64,000 bases of DNA, taken from positions 2,314,001 to 2,378,000 of the forward strand of contig CP012156.1 in assembly GCA_001602435.1 (NCBI GenBank), given 5' to 3'. Source of the DNA: Hyphomonadaceae bacterium UKL13-1. GTDB lineage: Bacteria > Pseudomonadota > Alphaproteobacteria > Caulobacterales > Aquidulcibacteraceae. Position numbers and translations under genes: made by a program. Below are positions 50,960 through 60,310 of this stretch, piece after piece (within the stretch, counting starts at the first letter, position 1; every line of letters starts with the position of its first letter). Under the pieces are notes generated by a model. The model was not told where the DNA came from, made no database searches, and worked only from the letters and a program-made list of their open reading frames with translations.

Positions 50960-52183
50960 TTAGGGGGTGTTTCCAAACACTAGGTTTGAAGAGCGTGCCG
51001 CAACGGAATATAGTAATTCTTCGTCGCCTTCTTCGAGCTTGGCCGCCAAGGTTGGTGACATTGCCGATGTCAGCGCCCAATTCCAGTAACGCAGCACAGT
51101 TTGTGCTTTATTGGTTGAAATTGTATCATAAACGAGCACAGAGCGGCCCCAGGGGTCGGTCAAATCGTGGTCATCGGCCATTGGGCGACGCAGTCCACGC
51201 CACAATTGCCGGAAATGTTTCCGTTTCAAACCAGTCGCCTTGCACAAAACAGCGATTGATTCGCCGCCGCCGTCCGACAAGATTTGCGCCCCGCACATCG
51301 GCTTGATGCCGGCGAGGAAGGAAATTTCAACAAAAAGCTCACGCGAAGGTAACTGGTGGTCGAGGGCTTCAATAGCCCCCTCAAGACTGCCGTACGGACT
51401 ACGAGCCGCGGCATCCCGATTGCGCTGGCGACGCTCAATGAACTGAAGGGTCTTGCGCACCAAGGGGTCGCGCCAGCCATCGGCTGCTGCCCGCGCAAAT
51501 ATGTCTTGAGCTGCTTCCAAAAGCGTGAGGCGCTCAACCGCAAAACGCTGCAGAATGCGCCGGCGATCTTCCGCATCCCCCCACCAGAACATTGTTAGCC
51601 CTTGTGAGGGCTTAAGTTCAGGACGCTTAACCAAGAAGGGCACAAGGCTGTGCTCCTGCTTGGACATCGCGGTAGCCTGCTCGATCGCGGGATGGGCAAA
51701 TGTACTGCCCTCATTGCGTAAAAGCGCCTGAATTACCTCAACTTCGCCCATATTGACCAAAACATCAGTCACGGCTTCTGAAACGACCTTGCGCTTGGCA
51801 ATCATCACCCGGTGTGCAGTGGTGGCTGAGGGGGACAGCGCGGTCGCAATAAGGTCTGAGTCATTAAAGCCTTCGCAGACCTCCAACAGCGGGATCGCGA
51901 CTTGGAGGGCATCCTTGGCCAAGAAACGTAGAAGAATGGCCGGCGTATCGACCAATAATGCCATACGCTCTGCACAGCGAACTCGGGCTCCTAAGTCGCT
52001 CTCACGCAGAACCTCAATCAGCAAATCGGCTGCGATATGGCGTTCTTGCGGCGTAATGCGGGAACCGGGCAGACCAACGACATCTTGTAGACGGCGCGTC
52101 AACATCGCGCGCGTCTTGGTTTGACCCCCTTCTTCGATTTCGAAGCTGTCTATCTCGAACTCTGAGAGGGTTCCGTCGGCCAT
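50960..52183 (-). CDS. DUF2336 domain protein
   Basis: A 407-residue all-helical protein resembling HEAT-repeat proteins. It opens TLSEFEIDSFEIEEGGQTKT, then TRRLQDVVGLPGSRITPQER, and contains RVCAERMALLVD-like helices. It matches DUF2336, found mainly in alphaproteobacteria and not assigned a function. ATG 52183 is chosen because GAGGACAAA precedes it; the longer frame from 52222 has no clear RBS. Nothing in the sequence suggests a membrane segment. It is followed downstream by the AT-rich gap and mucR. Confidence 0.85.
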   Translation of the reverse strand: MADGTLSEFEIDSFEIEEGGQTKTRAMLTRRLQDVVGLPGSRITPQERHIAADLLIEVLRESDLGARVRCAERMALLVDTPAILLRFLAKDALQVAIPLLEVCEGFNDSDLIATALSPSATTAHRVMIAKRKVVSEAVTDVLVNMGEVEVIQALLRNEGSTFAHPAIEQATAMSKQEHSLVPFLVKRPELKPSQGLTMFWWGDAEDRRRILQRFAVERLTLLEAAQDIFARAAADGWRDPLVRKTLQFIERRQRNRDAAARSPYGSLEGAIEALDHQLPSRELFVEISFLAGIKPMCGAQILSDGGGESIAVLCKATGLKRKHFRQLWRGLRRPMADDHDLTDPWGRSVLVYDTISTNKAQTVLRYWNWALTSAMSPTLAAKLEEGDEELLYSVAARSSNLVFGNTP

Positions 52184-52264
52184 TTTGTCCTCACGATGCC
52201 CTGCAAATTGGCCGAGGAACATTAAAATCCAGTTTACACCCTCTGTTCAAAGTGGTGCGCGTCT

Positions 52265-53155
52265 TCACTTAAATGGAACGTCATCCCACCAAGGAAAGAA
52301 GTCGGGCATGTCTGTTGAAACCTTGTTAGCGTAAGCCGGAGGTCTCTTTTCAAGGAAGCTCATGACACCCTCGCGGGCATCAATCGTTTGTCCACGCGCA
52401 TACACACCGCGGCTATCGATCTTGTGCGCTTGCATCGGATGGTCCGCCCCCAACATACGCCACATCATTTGACGGGTGAGCGCAACGGACACAGGTGCTG
52501 TGTTGTCGACAATTTCGCGTGCGATGGCATGCGCCGCTGGCAAAAGGTCTTCTGGCGCATGCAGCGACTTCACCAATCCAGCCGCGAGTGCTTCTTCCGC
52601 CCCAAATACGCGCCCTGACATGCACCAGTCGAGAGCCTGAGAAATGCCGACCAGCCGCGGCAGGAACCAGCTGGAACAGGCTTCTGGCACAATGCCGCGG
52701 CGGGCAAAGACAAAGCCAAAGCGCGCCGCCGTTGACGCAATGCGGATATCCATCGGCAATTGCATCGTGGCACCAATGCCGACGCCCGCCCCGTTGATCG
52801 CGCCGATGACCGGCTTCAGGCTTTCAAACATGCGCAAGGTCATGCGGCCACCGCTGTCGCGGATACGCTCCAGATCAACAAGTCCGGCCTTGTCAGGGCG
52901 ATCTGAGCGATTGTCATAGTCAAATGTTTTGGCCCCAGCCGACAGGTCGGCCCCGGCGCAAAAGGCACGTCCTGCCCCCGTCACAATAACCGCGCCGACA
53001 TCGTCATTGGCGTCGGTCAAATCGAAGGCGGCCACCATGTCGAGCATCATCTGACCGGTAAACGCATTCATTTTGTCGGGACGGTTGAGAGTGATCACAG
53101 CGACCTTGTCTGCAATCTCTAGCGTTATCGTCTCAAAACTGGTGTCGGCTGACAT
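52265..53155 (-). CDS. Enoyl-CoA hydratase/isomerase family protein
   Basis: A 296-residue crotonase-type enzyme. NRPDKMNAFTGQMMLDMV, VTGAGRAFCAGADLSAG, PVIGAINGAGVGIGATMQLP and FARRGIVPEACSSWFLPRLV are all standard blocks; the last holds the second glutamate position used for hydration (PEACSSW). Chain specificity unknown. ATG 53155 is preceded by GGAG. The C-terminus is longer than in classical enoyl-CoA hydratase (SFLEKRPPAYANKVS, then DMPDFFPWW). Confidence 0.88.
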   Translation of the reverse strand: MSADTSFETITLEIADKVAVITLNRPDKMNAFTGQMMLDMVAAFDLTDANDDVGAVIVTGAGRAFCAGADLSAGAKTFDYDNRSDRPDKAGLVDLERIRDSGGRMTLRMFESLKPVIGAINGAGVGIGATMQLPMDIRIASTAARFGFVFARRGIVPEACSSWFLPRLVGISQALDWCMSGRVFGAEEALAAGLVKSLHAPEDLLPAAHAIAREIVDNTAPVSVALTRQMMWRMLGADHPMQAHKIDSRGVYARGQTIDAREGVMSFLEKRPPAYANKVSTDMPDFFPWWDDVPFK

Positions 53156-53260
53156 ATGGAACTCCCTGACTGGCCGCCTTCTCATTGGGGCGACGCAAGG
53201 TGTCAGATTGGCCTAGTTTATAGCGTCTGTGCAAGGCCCTAATCTGGGCCTCCACACCCT

Positions 53261-53611
53261 TTAATGCGACTCAGGTCGCTTGCGACCCGGATCAGCGCGG
53301 TCGTCATAGCCGTGGCGCGAGGAATAGAAGCTCAACCACATCAAACCAAAGCCCAGCGCCAGTGACAGGACGGTCCCCAGCCCCATCGCGATCCAGCCAT
53401 GCATGGAGATCACAGGGAACCGCCCGACCAAGAAGACGGAGACAAATCCTGCCAAGCTGGCAATCAACAGCAAGACCAAGAACACAATGATGAGCCAAGC
53501 CCCGCCAGACAGGCGCTCGCGTGCCGCCTTTGGTGCTTCAGTGGGCAAGTCGTCAGTCAAGGACTTAGTTGGACTTCTTGGCTGGCGCACAGCGAATGAC
53601 CACGATGTCAT
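53261..53611 (-). CDS. Small membrane protein, two predicted helices
   Basis: A 116-residue protein with two hydrophobic helices (WLIIVFLVLLLIASLAGFVS and IAMGLGTVLSLALGFGLMWL) and charged termini, the last being YSSRHGYDDRADPGRKRPES. No known family. It starts within the last 47 bases of the ydbL gene if ATG 53611 is used; an in-frame TTG at 53560 would give a non-overlapping product. Being in the same unit, it may be co-transcribed with ynbE-ydbL. Confidence 0.6.
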   Translation of the reverse strand: MTSWSFAVRQPRSPTKSLTDDLPTEAPKAARERLSGGAWLIIVFLVLLLIASLAGFVSVFLVGRFPVISMHGWIAMGLGTVLSLALGFGLMWLSFYSSRHGYDDRADPGRKRPESH

Positions 53612-53990
53612 CTGCTGTCTGCATCACTTGGGAGTCAGGGGATTTCATGCACCACGTCTTCGTCGTGTCCTGAAAATACTCCCCATTCGGGATTTTGGTG
53701 ATCTGACGCAGCGCCGACAATAAGGCCACGCGATCTTCGGTTTCGCCATTGACCTGTGCAGCGTCACTAAAGACACCTCGGCGGCGAATATTGATTTCGT
53801 TGATCCGACGTTGGAGGTCTGCCTGGGCAGCCGTGGGCGGGCGAACAAAGCCCAAATAACCGTCGGCTTGCTCACCAATTACGCCAGCAGCCAAGGCTTT
53901 ATCGACAGGGCCATTGTTATCGATTGCCACGGCGGAAGTCGCGATTAACGCGCCTGCAAACAGAATAGCCGTGAAAATTTTGCGTTTCAT
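53565..53990 (-). CDS. ydbL: YdbL-like (DUF1318) periplasmic protein
   Basis: A 141-residue exported protein with a signal peptide (IFTAILFAGALIATSAVA). The core is VIGEQADGYLGFVRPPTAAQ, then RRINEINIRRRGVFSDAAQVNGE (in parts: RRINEINIRRRGVFSD, AAQVNGE), which matches DUF1318/YdbL. In E. coli YdbL acts with YnbE and YdbH in outer-membrane lipid homeostasis. ATG 53990 is chosen with GGAGAG upstream; an ATG at 53996 is an alternative. The C-terminus is longer than in E. coli YdbL, with a Cys pair (TWCMKS, VIRCAP) absent from that protein as recalled. Confidence 0.75.
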   Translation of the reverse strand: MKRKIFTAILFAGALIATSAVAIDNNGPVDKALAAGVIGEQADGYLGFVRPPTAAQADLQRRINEINIRRRGVFSDAAQVNGETEDRVALLSALRQITKIPNGEYFQDTTKTWCMKSPDSQVMQTADDIVVIRCAPAKKSN

Positions 53991-54044
53991 GTCCATCACT
54001 CTCCTAAAGCGCAACCTGTCTTGTGGCGCGCCTGTATCAGGGGC

Positions 54045-54242
54045 TTAGAATATGCCAGGATTGGCTTGTGCTGCTTTGTCGAGCTCACGCTCCAGTTTTA
54101 CCCGCACATTCTGTTCAATCTTCATATTGATATTCAGATTGATCTCGATCGGCTTGTCGGGCACTTGCAGGCGGATCGTGGGTGTGCAGCCGGCAATGCC
54201 AACCAACCCAACAACGCTTAGCGCAAGAAGACTGTGACGCAT
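54045..54242 (-). CDS. ynbE: YnbE-like small lipoprotein
   Basis: A 65-residue lipoprotein. The signal VVGLVGIAGC ends in a lipobox, so Cys 19 would be lipidated. The mature part PTIRLQVPDKPIEINLNINM and KIEQNVRVKLERELDKA is highly characteristic of YnbE, the outer-membrane partner of YdbH. ATG 54242 is preceded by AAGGAAG. It sits 54 bases before ydbL on the same strand, as in the enterobacterial ynbE-ydbL pair; ydbH is separated by the M23 gene and oriented away. Confidence 0.88.
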   Translation of the reverse strand: MRHSLLALSVVGLVGIAGCTPTIRLQVPDKPIEINLNINMKIEQNVRVKLERELDKAAQANPGIF

Positions 54243-54352
54243 GGGATCTTCCTTATCAGCACGGGCTTATCCCGTAAGACAGTCATAGCATGACTATACC
54301 GATGTGAACCCCCCATGAATTCTTCTAAGCACAGCGGTTCATGTTATAACAC

Positions 54353-54383
54353 AAAAAAACGCCCCAGAGTGACCCGGGGCGTG
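54353..54383 (-). terminator. Rho-independent terminator of the M23 peptidase gene
   Basis: On the minus strand, CGCCCC / GGGGCG stem with a loop, followed by TTTTTTTGTG. It lies just downstream of the peptidase stop and upstream of ynbE. Confidence 0.88.
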
Positions 54384-54409
54384 ATTGAAGTGCTTAACAC
54401 GGAGATTTT

Positions 54410-55717
54410 TTAGTTTGTGATTCGCGTTGTGCCAGAGCCCGTCTGGGCAATCGAGGTCGATCCAATCGCATCGCGGCGCATGGAGTCGATCCGGGCACGG
54501 AAGGCATTAAAGCGCGCCATTTGATCAGCAGGCAGCGCCTGACCAGTTGGCACACCGACGCCTAGTGGATTGATAGCTTGGCCATTGCGGCGAACTTCAT
54601 AATGCAAGTGTGGACCCGTTGAGCGGCCGGTATTGCCGACGAATGCAATCACATCGCCTTGCTTCACCCGGTCACCGGGACGCAAACCAGGGGCAAAGCG
54701 GGAGATGTGACCATAACGGGTCGACCATGTGCTATCATGGGCGATGTCCACGACATTGCCATAACCACCCATGACGCTAGCGCGGGTAACAACACCATCA
54801 CCAGCAGCCAGAATCGGGGTTCCGATTGGCGCACCGAAGTCGATCCCCTCATGCATTTTGGTATAGCCCAAAACAGGGTGAACGCGGCTGCCATAGCCAG
54901 AGGTTAGACGGGCACCGTTGATGGGCGTCCGCATCAAGAACTTACGTGCTGAGCGCCCAGCCGCATCAAACCAATCCGATGACGCAGAACCTGGAGCCTG
55001 AAAGCGATACAATTGGATGGTACGACCACCCGCAGTCGTCATGCGCGCGAAGACGGGTTCACCCTCACGCACCACTTGCCCACGCAAATCCGACACACGG
55101 TCATACATCAACTCAAACTCTGTGCCTGGTGCCACTTCACGTTCGAAGTCGACGTCGTAAGCAAAGGCTTGCGCAATCGAATCAGCGGCCCGGTCTGGTG
55201 CGCCGAGTTCGCGCACCGCATTAACCAAGCCGTTTTGCCCAATCACACCAGCGATACGCAAAGTTTTGCGCTGCATATTGGTGGTCATTTCACGGGCACG
55301 GAACACATTGTCGATGCCGCGCGTTACAGTGACAGAACGTTCTGCCCCGCTAGCAAGATTGAACCCGGCCAAACGATTGCCATTGGCACCTGGCTGCATG
55401 AAGACAGTGACCTTGTCATCGCGGCGTACATCGCGCGGATCAAGGCTGCGTGCCAAAGAGCGGACTGCGCTGGCGACATCGTCGCGCATCGCACCAGCAC
55501 GGATGAGGGCTTGCTCGAGTGTTTCACCAGCCCGGATTGAGATCGTTTGACGGTCGGACTGACCGGTGCCTGCGGCAAAGGCCATATGCTCAAGATTGGC
55601 ATTCTGAGCGATAGCAGTGTGGATATTTCCAGCGGAGGCGATGAAGCCGATCGCACATCCCAAGCTGAGCTTGAGTGCGAGATTGAAGGCAGCGCGACGA
55701 TTGGTCGTGTGTCTCAA
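54410..55717 (-). CDS. M23-family peptidoglycan DD-metallopeptidase
   Basis: A 435-residue exported endopeptidase that cleaves peptidoglycan cross-links. N-terminal signal peptide ending TAIAQ. A LysM-like/dimerisation region (about 55-250) precedes the zinc peptidase domain, where SGYGSRVHPVLGYTKMHEGID carries H289 and D293 (in parts: SGYGSRVHPVLGY, TKMHEGIDFG), YGH at 335-337 and GPHLHYEV has H370 and H372. All metal ligands are present, so it should be active, unlike the degenerate regulatory members. Divergent from ydbH over 282 bases. Confidence 0.93.
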   Translation of the reverse strand: MRHTTNRRAAFNLALKLSLGCAIGFIASAGNIHTAIAQNANLEHMAFAAGTGQSDRQTISIRAGETLEQALIRAGAMRDDVASAVRSLARSLDPRDVRRDDKVTVFMQPGANGNRLAGFNLASGAERSVTVTRGIDNVFRAREMTTNMQRKTLRIAGVIGQNGLVNAVRELGAPDRAADSIAQAFAYDVDFEREVAPGTEFELMYDRVSDLRGQVVREGEPVFARMTTAGGRTIQLYRFQAPGSASSDWFDAAGRSARKFLMRTPINGARLTSGYGSRVHPVLGYTKMHEGIDFGAPIGTPILAAGDGVVTRASVMGGYGNVVDIAHDSTWSTRYGHISRFAPGLRPGDRVKQGDVIAFVGNTGRSTGPHLHYEVRRNGQAINPLGVGVPTGQALPADQMARFNAFRARIDSMRRDAIGSTSIAQTGSGTTRITN

Positions 55718-55999
55718 AAGCTAACCCCTTTAGCCGTTACGAGTACGAAAGGTACCCTTCACAGATTAAGTTCGGGTGTAAATCCCGCCCCGTTTAACCA
55801 TACTTTGGCAGTTTTTTTTCTTATTGTGTTGCTTGAAATACACAAGTTTCAGCACAGAGCAACCCCTCCCCTCAGTCAGCGTCAATTTTCGTACCTGCAA
55901 TTGCCTCTTTTTGGTCACTTTTGATCGCAGTTTGGTACAGGTTCGAGTGCCTATGATTAGGGGGTCGAGAAACCGGCCAGAGCAAGGTATACAGCTTGT

Positions 56000-58900
56000 A
56001 TGAATGACCGAGTCCCGCCTCATGATGACCTTGATTCTGAGAACGAGACTCTAAGTGTTAACAAAGTTAACCAATTGAGTCGTAAAACTTATCTCCGTGG
56101 AACTTCGCGCCTTTGGGGCTTGGGAATCTTAGGACTCGCCTCAGCCGCGAGTTTGGGTTGGATCTGGCGGACCGATCTCGCGGAATCAGGCGTACAGTCC
56201 CTTCTGCATGAGCGTGGAATTGAAGGCGGAATTTCTTTCACAAAATTGTCAGTGAATGAGGCAACGATCCGAGATCTGCGTTTGGGTCCGGCCAGCGACC
56301 CGACGCTGTTTCTGCCGACGGCGACTTTGAGTTGGCATGTCGATGTTACCAGCGGCCGTTTGGTGATCGACCGACTAGAGGCGCAAGGCGCCAAGCTCCA
56401 TATTGGCATGACCAAGAATGGCGAGCTGGACTTTGGCGCGCTCAAGCCTTTCTTGATCCCATCTGACAAACCGAGCCAAGTACGATTGGCCGATGTGGTG
56501 CTACGCGACACCCACCTGAGCTTTGATAGCCCATTGGGCCGAGGGTCGGCGCGCATTCATGCCATGGGCGGCGATCAGCAGGGGTGGCGCGCACAGGTGC
56601 TGGTTACCCCGCCCAAACGCGTTTCGGTCCAGTCATCAGACCGCCCGTTGGCCTTAGGGCTCGCCTTGCTGCCTGGGCAAAGGGATGCGGCAGGCCAGCA
56701 GGGTCAAACTCAAATTGGCGTGGCCCTGCAGCCCGACGGTCAAAGCTATCGCTTGGGCGACGTCCAGCTTGACCGCCTCGCGGGGGTGGCACAAGCGCTC
56801 GTGGTTCTCGACGGCAAGGGCGGGACGCGGGTGGAAACGCGGGCAATTGCTCTCAAGGCTCAAAAGGCCCGCATCCCGACTTTGACGATACAATCCCCCA
56901 CTCTACGCGGTGGCACCGGACAGTGGCAGCATCAGGTCTCAGGCAGTCGGCCTTGGTCGGAGACGGGCTTTGGCGCGCTGATCGGCCGGTTTGAGGCCAA
57001 GTCAGTGCAGGCACCTCAAGGCATGTTTTACACGGTTGGCGTGGACTTTTCGACGGCCCGCACGAAAACAGGTCTAACCCGTCTCGACGTGAAAGGCAGT
57101 GGCGCAAAACTTATGACAGCCCCTTCTTTGGGATGGCAGGCCGACAGCGCCGAGATTTCAGGCTTTGCTCAGGCGGTCTTGAAAGATCTACGCCAAGCCC
57201 CAGACGCGATTTGGGAGGGCCAAACCCTCCTCGCTTGGACGAACTTGGTTGGGCCCACGGCCCAAGTGCCAGATCCGGTTTCTGGAAAAGCGGGCCTCGC
57301 CTTTGTCTATGGACCTAAACAGGCGGAAGTGCGCTTGCAGGAAGCCGTCGACCTCGCGCTGCGCTCTGGCCCAAAGCTGCGCCTTATCCCTGACGGCAAA
57401 AGGCCACCGTTGATCCGCTTTGACCTAACCAAAGCGGAAGCAGCGCCTTTAGAAGCTTTTGGCGCTGGCGATATCGCCATCCAAGCGCCCAATTCTGGCA
57501 AAGGCCAAGGCCGATTGGAAGATTTTAGCTGGAACCCAGCTGGCTGGACCGTGGCTGCCCGCAACCTCAGCCTCAAGAATGTTCCGTTACCGGGCAATGG
57601 CTCAGGCTTTCTGGTTTCAGGCCAAGTGGCAGACCTCTCTTTGGCCGCTAAAGCGGGCGGGGTTCCAGTTGGCGCTGGACGTGGAACACTTGAGGTCGCC
57701 GCCAAAGCGGGTGCTGCAGGCCTCGGCCTTGGAGCCGGGCGGGCGAGGCTTACGGGGCAAGTGCGCGGTGACGGGCAAACCCTGACCGCTTCCCTTTCGG
57801 GTCCGGTGGAGGGCTTTGGCAAGAATGGCCCCGGTGCGCGTCAGGGGCGTATCGCCTTGGACGCCAAAGCAACCCGCAGCCAATCGATCTGGACGGTCGA
57901 CTTGGACGGCCAAGTGGGCGCTGCCGGGTTCCGCTCACCCGAGTTGAATGTGATTGATCTGACAGGTCGGCTAAAAGGTCGCGCCAGAGTGGGCACTTTA
58001 CCCAATGTCGCACGCATCAATTCGGGTGCAAAAGCGCCGACCATTGCCGATCTTGCAAATTGGGATGCCAATCTAACCTTTACTGGCTCCGTGGAGCGCC
58101 TGACAGCCCAATCGTTTGGGATACGTGCCGGCGTCGTCTCCATCCCGATCACGGCCCGTGGCGATGGCCACGCAGTTGAAGGCAATGCGACTGTTGCCCT
58201 CGTGGCTGAGACTTTGGCGTATGACGACAGCCACGTCGATGGTGTCCGAGCAGACTTGCCCATTCGCTTCCGCTCTGGAGCCGGCCAAGCGCCGCTTTGG
58301 CAGGCTTATAGCGATCTCAACGCCACCGCCGTTTCGCTTACGTCTGGCGAGAGCTTTTTGGAGGGCTTGCAGATAAGGGGTCCCGTTCAGGCTGTTCCGT
58401 CCGACGATGGTTTGGGCATGCTGATCCGGGGAGACAGTTGTTTGGCGGTTTCTGCTCAACAAGGGCGCTTTCCAGGTGACGCCAGCGTCGGCCCCGTCAA
58501 AACAAGCTTCTGCCCCGACCGGTTAGGCCGCTTTGCCAGCCTGACGGGCGGCAACCCTATTATCTACGCAGATGCCCGCTTTGAACCGCTTGAGCTGCGG
58601 CTGGGCGCGATGGAGGATGGCAGATCGCTGCGGCTTGGCGCGGTCCGTGGCGACTTCAGACCCTCACCGACGGGCGGCTGGCAATTGGACCTGACGTCCA
58701 AAGAGCTTGGCTATACATTCAAACTGCCCGACGGCGGCTTTGCAGAACTCAATGCGCAGGATTCCAGCTTACGCCTCACGCCTGACCCCGGCGGCATGAC
58801 ATTACGCGGGCAATTGGCTGGATTGCGCGCCAAGGGTCTGCCTGTTCAGATTTCTGGAATCGCGACCGCCGACTTACAAGCGCGACGCACCGGGATTGTC

Positions 58901-60214
58901 GGCAGTCTCGCGTTTGAAAACCTTTTGGTGCGGGATGCGCCAACTTATTTCCCGACGCCGGACGCGAACGGCGAGCAGGTTGAACGCCCTGCCCGCTTTG
59001 GCATGCTGTCCCTCACCGGGGAAGGCACCATTAATGGCAGCCAAATCGACATTCAAAGCGACATCAGCTTGGCTGACTCTGGCGCCTTTTTGGCGCGCGC
59101 GATCTTGAACCACAATGCGCAAACAGGTCTCGGCCGCCTCGATGCATTATCTGAGGCCATTTCTTTCGGCCAAATTCCGAAGAATGCGGCTGGCGTTGAG
59201 CAAGAAAATCGCCGCCCCTTGGATGCCGACGATATTGTACCTGCCCTGCAAGGCGTGATCTTGGACGTGGCTGGCGATGTCTCAGGCTCAGCCTCCATGG
59301 CTTGGGGTCCAAATCAGACGACTGTATCAGACGCTAAACTGTCGACTGCCAATCTCGACTTCCTGACAATGCTTGGCCCTGTGACGAATTTGACGGGTGA
59401 ATTTTCGCTCGACGACTTGTTAAAAGTGCGCTCCGCCGGGCAGCAGGGCTTTACAGTCGCGCAATTTGACCCAGGCCTACCAATCCAAGATGTCAATGTG
59501 GTGTTCGCCTTGCCGGGGGACAATACACTTCAATTGACCGACGCCAGTTGGCCATTTGCCGACGGCAAGTTGTCTGTCCGTCCGGCAAGTTGGACATTCC
59601 GCGATGGGGACCAATCCTTCGCGGTCGATGTGGAAGATGTCGACCTCGCGAAATTCCTTGGCCTAACGAAGATCCCGAACCTGCAGATTGACGGAAAAGT
59701 CTCAGGCGTTTTCCCGATTGAAGTTCGCAACGGCAGTGTCGAGATTGTTGGCGGTAAGCTTCAGGCCCGTGATGGTGGCGGCAAAATCCGCTACACGGGC
59801 CCTGTGCCGGGCTCTGACCCCAAATCGCCAGCCAAGAAATTGCCTTGGTACCAAAGATGGTTTGCCCCCAAGCAACCCACGCCCGCGGAAATCGCGGCCC
59901 AAGCTCTGGCCGGGATCGAGTATGAGATTGATGTGATCACCGTCGACGGTCGCATCACCGGCGACCTGACTTTGGGGGTGGTTCTGGTCGGGGCCAATCC
60001 GCAAGTCCTGTCCGGCGTGCCGATCAAGCTCAATGTGAAGGCCACTCTGCCCGTCGGACAATTGACCGATATAGCCAACCGCTTCTTAGAGAGTGCAACG
60101 AACGCGGACATGCTGAAGGAATTGGACAAACTGGACCGCGCCCGCAACGGCAAGGGCATTATTCCCACCGCGGAAGAAGACAAGGCGGCACAAGCCCAAA
60201 AGACTAAGCCTTAG
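56000..60214 (+). CDS. ydbH: YdbH-like AsmA-type intermembrane protein
   Basis: A 1404-residue protein of the TamB/YhdP/YdbH (AsmA-like) group, anchored in the inner membrane by one helix (LWGLGILGLASAASLGWIW, about 36-54) and otherwise extended through the periplasm as repeated beta strands. The N-terminal segment SLLHERGIEGGISFTKLSVN and the YdbH-type C-terminal block (LQARDGGGKIRYTGPVPGSD, then IEYEIDVITVDGRI) support the call. E. coli YdbH (about 880 residues) is shorter. Its partners ynbE and ydbL lie about 2 kb away on the other side of the M23 gene. Confidence 0.78.
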   Translation: MNDRVPPHDDLDSENETLSVNKVNQLSRKTYLRGTSRLWGLGILGLASAASLGWIWRTDLAESGVQSLLHERGIEGGISFTKLSVNEATIRDLRLGPASDPTLFLPTATLSWHVDVTSGRLVIDRLEAQGAKLHIGMTKNGELDFGALKPFLIPSDKPSQVRLADVVLRDTHLSFDSPLGRGSARIHAMGGDQQGWRAQVLVTPPKRVSVQSSDRPLALGLALLPGQRDAAGQQGQTQIGVALQPDGQSYRLGDVQLDRLAGVAQALVVLDGKGGTRVETRAIALKAQKARIPTLTIQSPTLRGGTGQWQHQVSGSRPWSETGFGALIGRFEAKSVQAPQGMFYTVGVDFSTARTKTGLTRLDVKGSGAKLMTAPSLGWQADSAEISGFAQAVLKDLRQAPDAIWEGQTLLAWTNLVGPTAQVPDPVSGKAGLAFVYGPKQAEVRLQEAVDLALRSGPKLRLIPDGKRPPLIRFDLTKAEAAPLEAFGAGDIAIQAPNSGKGQGRLEDFSWNPAGWTVAARNLSLKNVPLPGNGSGFLVSGQVADLSLAAKAGGVPVGAGRGTLEVAAKAGAAGLGLGAGRARLTGQVRGDGQTLTASLSGPVEGFGKNGPGARQGRIALDAKATRSQSIWTVDLDGQVGAAGFRSPELNVIDLTGRLKGRARVGTLPNVARINSGAKAPTIADLANWDANLTFTGSVERLTAQSFGIRAGVVSIPITARGDGHAVEGNATVALVAETLAYDDSHVDGVRADLPIRFRSGAGQAPLWQAYSDLNATAVSLTSGESFLEGLQIRGPVQAVPSDDGLGMLIRGDSCLAVSAQQGRFPGDASVGPVKTSFCPDRLGRFASLTGGNPIIYADARFEPLELRLGAMEDGRSLRLGAVRGDFRPSPTGGWQLDLTSKELGYTFKLPDGGFAELNAQDSSLRLTPDPGGMTLRGQLAGLRAKGLPVQISGIATADLQARRTGIVGSLAFENLLVRDAPTYFPTPDANGEQVERPARFGMLSLTGEGTINGSQIDIQSDISLADSGAFLARAILNHNAQTGLGRLDALSEAISFGQIPKNAAGVEQENRRPLDADDIVPALQGVILDVAGDVSGSASMAWGPNQTTVSDAKLSTANLDFLTMLGPVTNLTGEFSLDDLLKVRSAGQQGFTVAQFDPGLPIQDVNVVFALPGDNTLQLTDASWPFADGKLSVRPASWTFRDGDQSFAVDVEDVDLAKFLGLTKIPNLQIDGKVSGVFPIEVRNGSVEIVGGKLQARDGGGKIRYTGPVPGSDPKSPAKKLPWYQRWFAPKQPTPAEIAAQALAGIEYEIDVITVDGRITGDLTLGVVLVGANPQVLSGVPIKLNVKATLPVGQLTDIANRFLESATNADMLKELDKLDRARNGKGIIPTAEEDKAAQAQKTKP

Positions 60215-60310
60215 ACAAGACAGAGGTCCTACCCGGATTCAGGCTTGACCTTCCCCAATGGCTTGGCCAAGACTTTCTCCAAGCAAAAACAATTTTGGGG
60301 AGCATTGCCT

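Noticed and set aside
54304-54341. Inverted repeat TGAACC/GGTTCA upstream of ynbE
   Set aside because: Arms of six bases with a long loop; could arise by chance and has no conserved context.
55766-56023. Minus-strand frame in the M23/ydbH intergenic region
   Set aside because: Composition (Cys- and Lys-rich, no homology seen) and overlap with the ydbH start suggest chance.
56058-56075. CtrA-type TTAA-N7-TTAA site at the ydbH start
   Set aside because: The two TTAA words are separated by five bases, not seven, and lie inside the coding region.
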